This document shows, piece by piece, positions 14,423 to 22,417 of a stretch of DNA of 57,790 bases. The position numbers and the translations under genes were made by a program. The DNA is from Phycocordibacter sp964398865 (GTDB lineage: Bacteria; Patescibacteriota; Minisyncoccia; Phycocordibacterales; Phycocordibacteraceae): positions 1 to 57,790 of the forward strand of contig CAYNOO010000007.1 of the NCBI GenBank assembly GCA_964398865.1, in the 5' to 3' direction. Position 1 is the stretch's first letter. Each line of letters opens with the position of its first letter. The notes beneath the pieces are model-generated. The model was not told the DNA's origin. It saw nothing but the letters and a program-made list of their open reading frames with translations, and did no database searches.

Positions 14423-14489
14423 GTTTTTTAATGTTTTGAAAAGAAAATAATAAAGAGCATTAAACACCCGCGAACCTCCAGATTCAAGC

Positions 14490-15152
14490 TTAACTAGCTT
14501 TTGGCCAGTGAGTATTCGCTTTTGGCCACAGCTTCGTCAGCGGATGCGCCTTGCAATCATGTTTGCGTGCGGGGCACACATAGCGCCCATAGAGCACGAG
14601 TCCGTTGTTCACGTATTTCCAGTCTTTCTTCGGAATGAGCACTTCGAGCTCTTTGGATATTTTTTTCAAATCATTGGAATCTACAAGGTCGAACCGCTTC
14701 GCAAACCGCTTCACGTGGGTGTCTGTGGGAATTCCTTCGGCAATGCCAAAAAGCTCATTCAGAATGACATGTGCCGTTTTGTACCCTACGCCCGGCAGAG
14801 TCACGAGATCTTCCTCGTTTCTCGGCACTCTTCCCTTAAAATCTGATACTACTTTTTTCGCTGCAGCAATGATGTGCCGCGCCTTATTCTTATAGAAGGT
14901 CACCGAAGAGATTTCCTTCTCAAATATGCCGGGTCTTGCACGAGCAAAATCGGAAACCGTTTTGTACTTCTTGAAAAGCGGCTCTGTGACGCGATTGACC
15001 ACCTTGTCAGTGCACTGTGCAGACAGAACAACAGAAACAAGAAATTGAAACTCGGTTTCGTATACAAGCTCACTCTTGGGCTTTGGATACGCTTTTTTTA
15101 GATACGCGACTATCTTGCCTGCGCGTAGAGCACGGAGAGAAACCTTAGGCAT
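14490..15152 (-). CDS. nth: Endonuclease III with incomplete Fe-S motif
   Basis: A 220-residue DNA glycosylase/AP lyase for oxidised pyrimidines. The hairpin LPGVGYKTAHVI holds the catalytic Lys (K125), and TDTHVKR the catalytic Asp (D144). The C-terminal cluster loop keeps only the first two cysteines (C193 and C200 in CPARKHDC); the third and fourth are missing (KAHPLTKLWP), so a [4Fe-4S] cluster cannot be held in the normal way. The ATG at 15152 overlaps the peroxiredoxin stop by 8 bases and is preferred to one at 15188. Co-transcribed with bcp, a sensible oxidative-damage pairing. Confidence 0.93.
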   Translation of the reverse strand: MPKVSLRALRAGKIVAYLKKAYPKPKSELVYETEFQFLVSVVLSAQCTDKVVNRVTEPLFKKYKTVSDFARARPGIFEKEISSVTFYKNKARHIIAAAKKVVSDFKGRVPRNEEDLVTLPGVGYKTAHVILNELFGIAEGIPTDTHVKRFAKRFDLVDSNDLKKISKELEVLIPKKDWKYVNNGLVLYGRYVCPARKHDCKAHPLTKLWPKANTHWPKAS

Positions 15153-15615
15153 TGAAAACTTGGAGATCTGCAAGAACTTCCTCTGCATGCACCTCGGGCT
15201 TCACGCTCTCGTAGACTTTTTTTATGATGCCGTTCGGGTCAACCAGGAATGACGTGCGTCGAATTCCCATATACGTTTTACCCATCATCTTCTTTTCTCC
15301 CCATACGCCGTATTTTTCCACTACCTGTTTGCTCGTGTCGGCTAGAAGAGAAAATGGCAATTGATATTTTTCAGCGAATTTCTTATGGCTTTCCACGGAG
15401 TCGGCAGAAACCCCGAACACATGAGCGTGAACTCCCTCAAAGCGCGGAAATGCGTCTCGAATCATGCACGCTTCTTTCGTGCATCCGGTCGTATCGTCCT
15501 TGGGGTAGAAATACAGCAGAACAAAGCGCCCTCTATAACTCGAAAGAGTGTGCTCCTTCCCGTTTTGATCTGGAAGTGTAAAGTCTGGAGCACTTTCACC
15601 GACTTTAGGTATCAT
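15145..15615 (-). CDS. bcp: Thiol peroxidase of the Bcp/PrxQ type
   Basis: A 156-residue peroxiredoxin that reduces peroxides using thioredoxin-like donors. The active site reads DDTTGCTKEAC with peroxidatic C45 and resolving C50, the one-helix spacing of Bcp; the usual Pro before the first Cys-Gly is Thr here (TTGC for TPGC). Also seen are PDFTLPDQNGKEHTL (10-24) and the FLVDPNGIIKKVYESVKP block. The ATG at 15615 is chosen over a TTG at 15621 because it lies 2 bases after the stop of the upstream small gene. It overlaps nth. Confidence 0.93.
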   Translation of the reverse strand: MIPKVGESAPDFTLPDQNGKEHTLSSYRGRFVLLYFYPKDDTTGCTKEACMIRDAFPRFEGVHAHVFGVSADSVESHKKFAEKYQLPFSLLADTSKQVVEKYGVWGEKKMMGKTYMGIRRTSFLVDPNGIIKKVYESVKPEVHAEEVLADLQVFNA

Positions 15616-15617
15616 AC

Positions 15618-15779
15618 TCAATCCCCATCGATAGGCGCCTCTGGTTTTATATGCTTTTCGACATGTCCGCGTGCAGTTGAACCCATAAGACCGGAAACGC
15701 TTTTAGTCCGATTATCACCTTCCATGGAATCTTTTGAACTCCATAAACCTCTTAGTGCTTCTCCTATTTTATTGAACAT
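15618..15779 (-). CDS. Small hydrophilic protein upstream of bcp, 53 residues
   Basis: ATG at 15779 to TGA at 15620-15618. The sequence is polar and mixed-charge, with MFNKIGEALRGLWSS as an amphipathic start and KHIKPEAPIDGD as the end; no family is recognised. It sits 2 bases from the bcp start, so it is the first gene of a three-gene bcp-nth unit. A TATAAA hexamer ends 5 bases before the ATG. Confidence 0.5.
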   Translation of the reverse strand: MFNKIGEALRGLWSSKDSMEGDNRTKSVSGLMGSTARGHVEKHIKPEAPIDGD

Positions 15780-15824
15780 ATATGTTTATAGTTTTTAATC
15801 CTCTAAATAAGACCACATTTTAAC

Positions 15825-16976
15825 CTAAATATCCATCTTCGCTTTTGCATCATGATTCATACTCATAACGACCGCTCCCATTGATGCGAAGAATAGAAGC
15901 ACCATCGCTACCCAACCGATAATGGGTACAAAGGAAAGCAGAAAGACGAGGACAGTGCCCGCAAGCGTCCAGATCCAGTTGAGTTGAGTTTCTTTCTTTA
16001 TCCATCGTGAGAGAAACGCCCCGGCAATGATACACATATAAATGCCGGCGACGAGTAGCGCCAAGAGGTACAAAATCCCAAGAATGAATCCCAGATACAT
16101 GCCGATAACGCTGATAAATAGAAGAACGATTGCTATGGGTGTCACCGTTATAGCGATGAATCCAATGCCGACCGTTTGCCAGAATTTCTGCATTACTTCA
16201 GCACACAGTGCGAGAGAAGCGTTCTTGAATACATAGGTCGCTACGAGCGCCGTCGTGAGCATTCCAATAAACTTAACGAACATCAGGACGCCGAGGATAG
16301 CAAGAATTCCTTTCACCATGCTTTTATCATGGGCAGGCATTTCTTGTTTTGTGAATACCACCTGCTCACCCAGGCTTGCACCGTTCTCAATAGTTGCTTC
16401 TGACGGCGCTCTATATGTGAGCGCGTTAGCTAACGCTGTATTTGCGCCGAAAGAAACTGCGCGGGTGGCATGAATTGAAACAGGTCCTGCGACTGCCGCG
16501 TTTATCGTGACGGTTTCTCCACGCACATCAAGTTTCCCGGCTATAGCACCTTGAACGTCTACGCTTCCAGCAAAGACGATAACGTCGCCGGATACCGTAG
16601 CACCGGGCAGCAAGGTCACGTCGCCGCCAAAGACAATGACGTCGCCGCCAACCGCCTCTGCAATAGTTACGTTTCCTCCCGCAATGCGAACATCGCCAGC
16701 AACGGTACTCAAGACATCAATGTTGCCTCCGGCAAGCATGAGATCTCCCGATACTGGAGCATTCACGATAATACGACCGCCTGCGGCAAGAAGGTCTTTG
16801 GCTGCAGGTGCAGACACGCTTACCTGCCCGCCCGCAAGATACGCATTGTCAGTAATCGCTTCAGTTTCTCCAATAAAGACAGTCTTTCCTGCCTGCACCT
16901 CCGCAGCATGAACAACGCCAAGTGGCATAACGAGTGCGAGCACCATTACAAAAGCAAATAACGAGAGTTTTTTCAT
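15825..16976 (-). CDS. Bactofilin-like polymer-forming membrane protein
   Basis: A 383-residue protein with a signal peptide (1-24, cut after VHA) and about 150 residues of short beta-solenoid repeats of the type AGDVRIAGGNVTIAEAVGGD, as in bactofilins. Then follow at least four membrane helices between about 220 and 375. The solenoid would lie outside the membrane, tethered by the C-terminal domain. This combination (exported bactofilin-type repeats plus membrane domain) is seen in CPR genomes; a cell-envelope scaffold is a reasonable inference, but the activity is unknown. A TATAAT hexamer ends 9 bases before the ATG. Confidence 0.8.
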   Translation of the reverse strand: MKKLSLFAFVMVLALVMPLGVVHAAEVQAGKTVFIGETEAITDNAYLAGGQVSVSAPAAKDLLAAGGRIIVNAPVSGDLMLAGGNIDVLSTVAGDVRIAGGNVTIAEAVGGDVIVFGGDVTLLPGATVSGDVIVFAGSVDVQGAIAGKLDVRGETVTINAAVAGPVSIHATRAVSFGANTALANALTYRAPSEATIENGASLGEQVVFTKQEMPAHDKSMVKGILAILGVLMFVKFIGMLTTALVATYVFKNASLALCAEVMQKFWQTVGIGFIAITVTPIAIVLLFISVIGMYLGFILGILYLLALLVAGIYMCIIAGAFLSRWIKKETQLNWIWTLAGTVLVFLLSFVPIIGWVAMVLLFFASMGAVVMSMNHDAKAKMDI

Positions 16977-17028
16977 ATGCTTTTTATTATACTCCTATCT
17001 GAAATAAGCGTCTGTTAGAATGAGCAGC

Positions 17029-17415
17029 ATGGATATGCCGAGCGAAGAAGAGCTGAAAGCGCGCCTCACCGCAGAGGAATATGCGGTTCTTAGAAACGGG
17101 GCAACCGAAGCGCCTTTCAGTGGTGAATATGTGCACACAGACGCGACTGGAACATTCAACTGCAAGGTGTGCGGCAATCCCCTGTTCACAACGGACAAGA
17201 AATTCGATTCGGGTACTGGCTGGCCATCGTTTGATGATGCTATTCCCGGCTCGGTAGAAATGAAAACGGACACGTCGCATGGAATGAAAAGAACAGAAGT
17301 GGTATGCGCGAACTGCGGTTCACATTTAGGACACGTATTTGATGACGGTCCGACAGACACTGGGAAGAGATACTGTATAAACTCGGTGTGCTTAGATCTT
17401 GAAGAGAAAAAATGA
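17029..17415 (+). CDS. msrB: Peptide methionine-R-sulfoxide reductase MsrB
   Basis: A 128-residue enzyme reducing the R-epimer of methionine sulfoxide in proteins. Structural zinc is held by C45/C48 and C93/C96; the catalytic cysteine is C116 in RYCINS, and FDSGTGWPSFDD (59-70) is the substrate loop. A further Cys (C121) follows, which could serve as a resolving thiol. The ATG at 17029 is chosen because a TG-T-TAGAAT extended -10 (17016-17021) ends 7 bases before it; an in-frame ATG at 17020 would lie inside the -10. First gene of msrB-MFS-msrA. Confidence 0.95.
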   Translation: MDMPSEEELKARLTAEEYAVLRNGATEAPFSGEYVHTDATGTFNCKVCGNPLFTTDKKFDSGTGWPSFDDAIPGSVEMKTDTSHGMKRTEVVCANCGSHLGHVFDDGPTDTGKRYCINSVCLDLEEKK

Positions 17416-18035
17416 AACGGTCTCACTTCTTCCCGTTCGGGGAACTTTTGCGAGCAAACCCCGTCATAAAATTTCTCATATTCGGAGACGTCGTATTTTT
17501 TTCCGCCGCTGGTCTTTTGGGACCGATATTCTCGCTTTTCGTCGTCGATTTCATAGAGGGTGGGAGCGCGGAAGTAGCCGGCATCGCGATAGCTATTTAT
17601 CTCATTACCAAGAGCATCGCTCAGATTCCTGCAGCCGCCATCATAGACAGGATATGCGGAGACCGCGACGACTTCTGGTTTATCTTCGGGAGTCTCATTT
17701 TCGCAAGCTTCATACCACTTTCTTTCCTGTTTATCTCCACCCCGATAGAACTCTACGCTGCACAATTTCTCCTCGGGTTAGCGTATGCATTTCAATTCCC
17801 GTCGTTCATGGCGCTCTTTACGAAGTACATCCCCGACACCAAAGAAGCAACAATGTGGGGCATCTATTTCACCATGCTTGATTTAGTATCTGCCGCAACC
17901 GCTGCGATTGGCGGATATCTCGCGACGACACTTGGCTTCCCCACGGTAGTCATAGCGACGACATGTTTTGAATTCATAGGTGCTTTCCTGTTCCTTCCAA
18001 TCCGTAAGCACATACGCAACCCTAACAACTGTTAA
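17412..18035 (+). CDS. Half-length MFS protein (six segments)
   Basis: A 207-residue membrane protein with about six hydrophobic segments and the N-terminal-half MFS layout: LFVVDFIEGGSAEVAGIAIAI, then IDRICGDRDD in the loop between segments 2 and 3, then PDTKEATMWGIYF. There is no second half and the stop is followed at once by msrA, so it is not a simple frameshifted full transporter. It overlaps msrB by 4 bases (ATGA) and stands 9 bases before msrA. It would have to dimerise to make a classical MFS pore. Substrate unknown; the operon suggests a link to methionine oxidation stress. Confidence 0.75.
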   Translation: MKRSHFFPFGELLRANPVIKFLIFGDVVFFSAAGLLGPIFSLFVVDFIEGGSAEVAGIAIAIYLITKSIAQIPAAAIIDRICGDRDDFWFIFGSLIFASFIPLSFLFISTPIELYAAQFLLGLAYAFQFPSFMALFTKYIPDTKEATMWGIYFTMLDLVSAATAAIGGYLATTLGFPTVVIATTCFEFIGAFLFLPIRKHIRNPNNC

Positions 18036-18044
18036 TCTTGAATC

Positions 18045-18599
18045 ATGACTCCTAAATCACATTCGATTGCGGTCTTCGGAGGAGGATGCTTTTGGTGCAC
18101 GGAGGCGGTGTTCAAGATGCTGCGCGGAGTTACTTCGATCGCTCCGGGCTATGCAGGCGGAACAACAGAAAACCCCACGTATTACGCGGTCTCAAACGGA
18201 AACACAGGGCATGCAGAGGTTATCAAGATAGAATTTGACCCATCACAGATTACCTACAAGGATTTGCTCACGGTATTCTTTGGAACTCATGACGCAACGC
18301 AGGTGAATCGACAAGGTAACGACGTAGGCACTCAGTACCGCTCCATCGTTCTCTATACTGATGAAACGCAAAAGAAAGAAGCTGAAACGTTTATACAAGA
18401 ATTGAACGAATCTTCAAAAGAAGGCAAACCTATAGCGACGGATGTGGCACCGCTTGGCGCGTTCTACCCAGCAGAACAAGAACATTTAGATTATTACGCA
18501 AGGAACAAGAACCAAGGCTATTGCCAACTCATCATCGAACCGAAGCTCCAGAAGGTCCAAGAAAAATTCGCAGAACTTCTAAAAACGCATAGCGCGTAA
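18045..18599 (+). CDS. msrA: Peptide methionine-S-sulfoxide reductase MsrA
   Basis: A 184-residue reductase of the S-epimer of methionine sulfoxide. The catalytic block FGGGCFWCTEAVF (11-23) contains C15; GYAGG and the HAEVIKIEFDP motif follow, and the C-terminal YPAEQEHLDYYARN is conserved in the family. Length and motifs are normal. It ends the msrB-MFS-msrA operon. There is no signal peptide, so it is cytosolic. A 44-base palindromic hairpin follows. Confidence 0.97.
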   Translation: MTPKSHSIAVFGGGCFWCTEAVFKMLRGVTSIAPGYAGGTTENPTYYAVSNGNTGHAEVIKIEFDPSQITYKDLLTVFFGTHDATQVNRQGNDVGTQYRSIVLYTDETQKKEAETFIQELNESSKEGKPIATDVAPLGAFYPAEQEHLDYYARNKNQGYCQLIIEPKLQKVQEKFAELLKTHSA

Positions 18600-18628
18600 C
18601 CCAAAAGCTCAACTGCCTAATTCATCGT

Positions 18629-18672
18629 TAGCCCCTTGTATCACTGCAGTACTACAGTGATACAAGGGGCTA
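18629..18672. repeat. Long hairpin between msrA and the convergent metallopeptidase
   Basis: Two perfect 18-base arms (18629-18646 and 18655-18672) with an 8-base loop. There is no U-tract. Its position at a convergent junction suggests a bidirectional terminator or a cruciform. Confidence 0.75.
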
Positions 18673-18724
18673 GCAACAAATATCAGAGCACCCTAACAGC
18701 TGAAACCTGTCACCTGAAAACTCG

Positions 18725-19162
18725 TTATTTAAATTCGTTTGTGCCTGTGTCTTCCCGTGCGCCTATCTCAAGCTCATCCATCCCAAAATGGTGGGCAATC
18801 TCATGCCAGATGGTGTCGCGAACAATCGTGCGGATACGGCGCTTCATGGGTTCGGTCGGCGCCCCCCACTCAACCTCTACCCCAGCCTCATGAGCAGCGG
18901 CTTCTAGAATAGGAGTTCGAAATATAGTTATTGTGTCAGGCAATGTTGCACCTACACCATAGGAGTCTCCGCGCTCAGTTGTTGGTATGCCGCGATATAA
19001 ACCGAAAAGTGTGTGCCCCTCGGACACATTATTCTCACGAAGCACTGCATCGCTCGGTGCTTCTTCTATGAGCAATGCAACATTAGAAACCTTTGCGCGA
19101 AACTTTTCCGGCACGAGCTCAAAAGCTGCAGCGACTACCTTTTCAAATTCTTGAGGTGTCAT
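18725..19162 (-). CDS. Zincin-like metallopeptidase (PF06262 type)
   Basis: A 145-residue minimal zincin. The motif HEIAHHFGMDE (120-130) supplies H120, E121, H124 and D129, the arrangement of the small Zincin_1 proteins (DUF1025). LYRGIPTTERG (55-65) and PDTITIFRTPI (75-85) are the other family blocks. No signal peptide, so cytosolic. Proteolytic activity in this family is predicted rather than shown. It lies 19 bases downstream of the PurO-like gene on the same strand. Confidence 0.9.
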   Translation of the reverse strand: MTPQEFEKVVAAAFELVPEKFRAKVSNVALLIEEAPSDAVLRENNVSEGHTLFGLYRGIPTTERGDSYGVGATLPDTITIFRTPILEAAAHEAGVEVEWGAPTEPMKRRIRTIVRDTIWHEIAHHFGMDELEIGAREDTGTNEFK

Positions 19163-19181
19163 GAAAGTTATAGATTGATGG

Positions 19182-19877
19182 CTATTGTCGATTCATGATA
19201 ACAACTTGGAGCTCCTCGCCAAGTTTTTTATATATCGCGACAAAGCCGACACGGTAATCAGTAACCCCATTTTGGGGAGCGTACGCGTCAAAAAGTGCTT
19301 GCGCTGCCGCCCTAGCGGAACCGAAATTAAGTTCTACAGGAAGTGGATTGCCAGAAAACGATGGTGTTGGTTTCACATCCTCTCCAATGTACGTTCCTAT
19401 ATATGAACCCTTTCCTTCTTCAAGTGCAATGCTCCACGACGCGCGGTCGATGCCATTCGTAACTGAACGCACGATATGAAGCGCGGCATCTGTTTTATTT
19501 CCAGATTCTATGATGCATCCGGTAATGCGGGGCGTCCGATATTCATCTGGCTCGTACGCCTCTTCTGCGAGCGCGTATGAAAGCTGCTGGCGCGCATCGC
19601 GCGATTGCAGCTCAGTGATGTGCTCAATGTGTTTTCCATTGGCAACCAAGATGCCATTCTCAAAAATACGAACTGCGGGATATTCGAGAAGTTCCGGATT
19701 TCCTTCTTTCACGACGTCATTGATACCGCCCATGAAAATTCCGTTTCCACTTCGCACGAATCGGCGTGCTAAGCTCGACGGACTCCGCCCTGTTGCGCCG
19801 TACAAGACTACAGACGCGCCGGCATCCTTGCCGATGATAATAAAGCGCCCCGGGTATTTGAACTGAAGTGGATTCAT
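19182..19877 (-). CDS. IMP cyclohydrolase-like protein (PurO family)
   Basis: From the ATG at 19877 the protein has 231 residues and opens LQFKYPGRFIIIGKD, followed by VVLYGATGRSPSSLARRF, GGINDV and NGKHIEHI, the pattern of archaeal-type IMP cyclohydrolase (PF07826), which closes FAICAR to IMP, the last step of purine synthesis. This fits the purL/Q/E/M/C genes elsewhere in the window. A frame from a TTG at 19937 exists but would run through a stable hairpin. The start codon is buried in a 14-bp stem of the leader at 19876-19997, so translation is probably controlled. Assignment is from motif recall. Confidence 0.75.
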   Translation of the reverse strand: MNPLQFKYPGRFIIIGKDAGASVVLYGATGRSPSSLARRFVRSGNGIFMGGINDVVKEGNPELLEYPAVRIFENGILVANGKHIEHITELQSRDARQQLSYALAEEAYEPDEYRTPRITGCIIESGNKTDAALHIVRSVTNGIDRASWSIALEEGKGSYIGTYIGEDVKPTPSFSGNPLPVELNFGSARAAAQALFDAYAPQNGVTDYRVGFVAIYKKLGEELQVVIMNRQ

Positions 19878-19997
19878 CCCGTTAGAGGCAGGATGCCGAG
19901 GGCATCCGTACGTTATAGGTGCTCTGTAAAATTTCAATCGATATCATTATTCTATTGTAGGGTATATATTCCATAACGTCTCAGCCTCTAACGGGAT
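19876..19997 (-). promoter_or_regulatory. Folded leader occluding the PurO-like start codon
   Basis: On the minus strand ATCCCGTTAGAGGC (19997-19984) pairs perfectly with GCCTCTAACGGGAT (19889-19876). The closing bases are the first two bases of the start ATG and the purines just before it. Inside lie an arm CGTTAT/ATAACG (19978-19973 with 19916-19911, extendable with one bulge) and a hairpin GGATGCC-CTC-GGCATCC (19907-19891). The whole is a three-way junction directly after the stop of the upstream kinase gene. I could not match it to purine, PRPP or ZTP riboswitch signatures. Confidence 0.6.
19882..19974 (-). CDS. Possible 30-residue leader ORF before the PurO-like gene
   Basis: ATG at 19974 to TAA at 19884-19882, inside the folded leader. 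Its stop lies 4 bases before the ATG at 19877, within the 3' arm of the outer stem. A ribosome finishing this ORF would open the stem and expose the next start, so coupling is an attractive model. The peptide is isoleucine-rich in the middle (RIMISIEIL) with no obvious stall motif. It has no Shine-Dalgarno and may be chance. Confidence 0.35.
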   Translation of the reverse strand: MEYIPYNRIMISIEILQSTYNVRMPSASCL

Positions 19998-20549
19998 TCA
20001 TGAGAATTTCTCAAGAATACCATCAATGGCTTTATAAAGCTCATGCAAGGAGGCGTTATTTTCAATCCGGAAATCAGCCGCAGTAATAGCGTCCTTTAGA
20101 TTGTTTTCGTCAGGATTTGAAGACACCATCTGACGATTTTGTTCACGAACAAACTCTTCAAAACTTACATGATCTTTCGCCTCGCCGCGTTTTTGTATAC
20201 GCTCGTAGCGCACTTCAAGCGAGGCATCCACCGCAATCACTACACCTCTTTTGCTTTGAATGTATTCAACTTCGGCGCGCGTATGCTCCGGCTCTATAAT
20301 GACATTCACTCCCCGCTCAATGTCCGTCGTGGCATTATGAAAAACTTCTTCAACTAACTTCGTAGAGCCCACGTGTCGATACTCGTTTCCGATAATACGT
20401 CGATTAACTCGAGTTGCTGGAAGTCCGCGCCGAGAAGCTTCTGCCGCAAGAAATTCAGATAACGAATAGTGTTTGAAACCTTTTTCTTGAAGATACGCTG
20501 CTACCGTGCCTTTCCCCGCACCTATAGTCCCGGTGATGCCGACAATCAT
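19998..20549 (-). CDS. Small P-loop nucleotide kinase (AAA_18/dephospho-CoA-kinase-like)
   Basis: A 183-residue kinase-fold protein with the Walker A GTIGAGKGT at 6-14, a KHYSLSEFL substrate-side motif, a conserved NVIIEPEHTRAEVEYI strand with the Walker B region, and RYERIQKRGE in the lid. It resembles the AAA_18 and dNMP/dephospho-CoA kinase branch; the phosphate acceptor cannot be fixed by eye. The ATG at 20549 overlaps the stop of the ABC exporter by 4 bases (ATGA), so the two are coupled. Its stop abuts the folded PurO-like leader. Confidence 0.75.
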   Translation of the reverse strand: MIVGITGTIGAGKGTVAAYLQEKGFKHYSLSEFLAAEASRRGLPATRVNRRIIGNEYRHVGSTKLVEEVFHNATTDIERGVNVIIEPEHTRAEVEYIQSKRGVVIAVDASLEVRYERIQKRGEAKDHVSFEEFVREQNRQMVSSNPDENNLKDAITAADFRIENNASLHELYKAIDGILEKFS

Positions 20550-22354
20550 GGGAGTTTCTCTTCTACTTTTTCCTCGGGAATAAAACCGCCTGCCTGAAGA
20601 TTCCAAAGCATGGCATAAAGGCTCGAAGGAATTTTGAGCAGCTCTTCATGCGTGCCATCTTCGCGAATCATTCCATTCTCCAAAACCACGATGCGATCCA
20701 TCCGACGGATAGTTGAAAGGCGGTGAGCAATGACGATAGCGGTCTTTCCTTGCATCAGGGTATCAAGTGCGTCTTGTATGAGGGATTCTGAATGAGAATC
20801 AAGACTCGATGTCGCCTCATCCAAAATAAGAATCGGTGCATTCTTTAGAATCGCGCGCGCAATGGCGATACGCTGACGCTCTCCACCGGAGAGCTTAACG
20901 CCGCGCTCACCGACATACGTATCGTACCCAAGTGGCAATCCGGCGATGAACTCGTCACAGTGTGCAAGGCGTGCCGCTTCTTTTACTTCCGTGTCGGTAG
21001 CGTCCAAGCGACCATAGCGGATATTCTCCAGAAGCGTGCGATGAAAAAGAATCGGATCCTGCGGCACGAGTGCGATAGCTTTATGCAAGCTTTCTTGCGT
21101 AACGGTGTGAATATCTTGCCCATCAATTTGAATAGACCCTCCCGTCACATCATGCAAACGAAGCAATAGACGAACAATCGTTGTCTTCCCTGCGCCGGAC
21201 GCTCCGACAAGTGCGACTTTCTGCCCCCCAGGAATTGAAAGTTGTATGTCTCTCAAAACTGGAGTTGCTGTTTGAAAGGTGAAAGTGAGATTAGTGAACG
21301 TAATGGCTCCAGCAGAGACCTCTAACTCTTTGGCTCCGGGTATATCGGTAATCTCATGCGGAAGCATAAGCATCTCCACCATTTCTTTTGAATCTGCAAA
21401 TACTTCGTACACCGTTCGAACAACGCGCCCGAAATCCCATAGCTGCCCAGAAAGTTGGATGATGTAGACCTGCACCAATATGAATGTGCCAACGGTGATA
21501 GCATCTGCCGCCCACAATTGAACACCGAAGTAAAAAATGAAGAATTCCGCTATAAAAATGATAGCCGCCTGAATGGCATCGAACCATGAGTTCACGTTCC
21601 AGGTATTTCTGGTTATGCGAGCCTGTTCTCGGGTAACGTCTCCGAATCGTTCTGATTCGTGCTTGAGCGAAGCGAAAAGCGTAATCGCATTCTGATTTGT
21701 CAGCAAGTCTGCGAGAACTCCGGTGGTCTTGGAGTCTGCCGCGGCGAGTTCAATGTTGTACTTTATCCTCCAAATGGCGAAGAAATAATTCAATGCGAAA
21801 AAGACCACGACCCAAACGAGAATCACAATCGCGAGTATCGGTGTGATAGTCCACGTGACTATAATGGCACCGACCGTGCTCACCAAGAGCGGAACGAAGT
21901 TAAATGTAATTGTATCAGCAAGGCGTTCAAATGAGCGCGCAAAACGTCCCACTTTCTGAATGAGACTTCCGGTAAAGTTATTCGCAAAGAATGAGTGGGA
22001 ATGCTTGGCTATATAGTCAAATGAATTTTGACGCAGTCGCGCCATCGTATCCGGCTCAAGTTTTTGAAGACCCAAGAATCCGAGCTGGCGCGCTATCCAA
22101 CGTCCTGCATTGAAAAAAAGAATCTGAAATACTAGCCCGAGAAGCACGGTGGCAGCGAGCTTCTGGTCACCCGGGGCACTGACAATGTCAAAGAATTGCT
22201 TATAGAGGAGCGGAACGAAGACGTCTCGAAGCGTCGCGACAAAGAAAAAAAGAATGGTGGCGACCGCGAGCCATCCATCAGGTCGCAGCCCTTGCCACAT
22301 GGCGCGAAGCACATCAGAAACTCCAACTCGCGGATACGCAATCTTTCCTCGCAT
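20546..22354 (-). CDS. ABC exporter, fused permease and ATPase
   Basis: A 602-residue half-transporter of the ABCB/MsbA type working as a dimer. The membrane domain spans about 25-325 with six segments; the ATPase has Walker A GASGAGKTT (384-392), signature LSGGERQR (488-495), Walker B ILILDE (508-513) and the H-loop AHRLST. All catalytic residues are present. Substrate (lipid, peptide or drug) is not readable. The ATG at 22354 (MRGKIAYPRVG) is chosen over one at 22375. It overlaps the downstream kinase by 4 bases. Confidence 0.93.
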   Translation of the reverse strand: MRGKIAYPRVGVSDVLRAMWQGLRPDGWLAVATILFFFVATLRDVFVPLLYKQFFDIVSAPGDQKLAATVLLGLVFQILFFNAGRWIARQLGFLGLQKLEPDTMARLRQNSFDYIAKHSHSFFANNFTGSLIQKVGRFARSFERLADTITFNFVPLLVSTVGAIIVTWTITPILAIVILVWVVVFFALNYFFAIWRIKYNIELAAADSKTTGVLADLLTNQNAITLFASLKHESERFGDVTREQARITRNTWNVNSWFDAIQAAIIFIAEFFIFYFGVQLWAADAITVGTFILVQVYIIQLSGQLWDFGRVVRTVYEVFADSKEMVEMLMLPHEITDIPGAKELEVSAGAITFTNLTFTFQTATPVLRDIQLSIPGGQKVALVGASGAGKTTIVRLLLRLHDVTGGSIQIDGQDIHTVTQESLHKAIALVPQDPILFHRTLLENIRYGRLDATDTEVKEAARLAHCDEFIAGLPLGYDTYVGERGVKLSGGERQRIAIARAILKNAPILILDEATSSLDSHSESLIQDALDTLMQGKTAIVIAHRLSTIRRMDRIVVLENGMIREDGTHEELLKIPSSLYAMLWNLQAGGFIPEEKVEEKLP

Positions 22355-22417
22355 ACAGGAGTTATTGTGGCACAAAATACCTTACGACAACATATTCGCT
22401 TGCTAAGCGCCGAATTG

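Noticed and set aside
19876..19997. Known purine, PRPP or ZTP riboswitch
   Set aside because: The three-way shape is suggestive, but I cannot find the conserved loop sequences of these classes by eye. A covariance-model scan would settle it.
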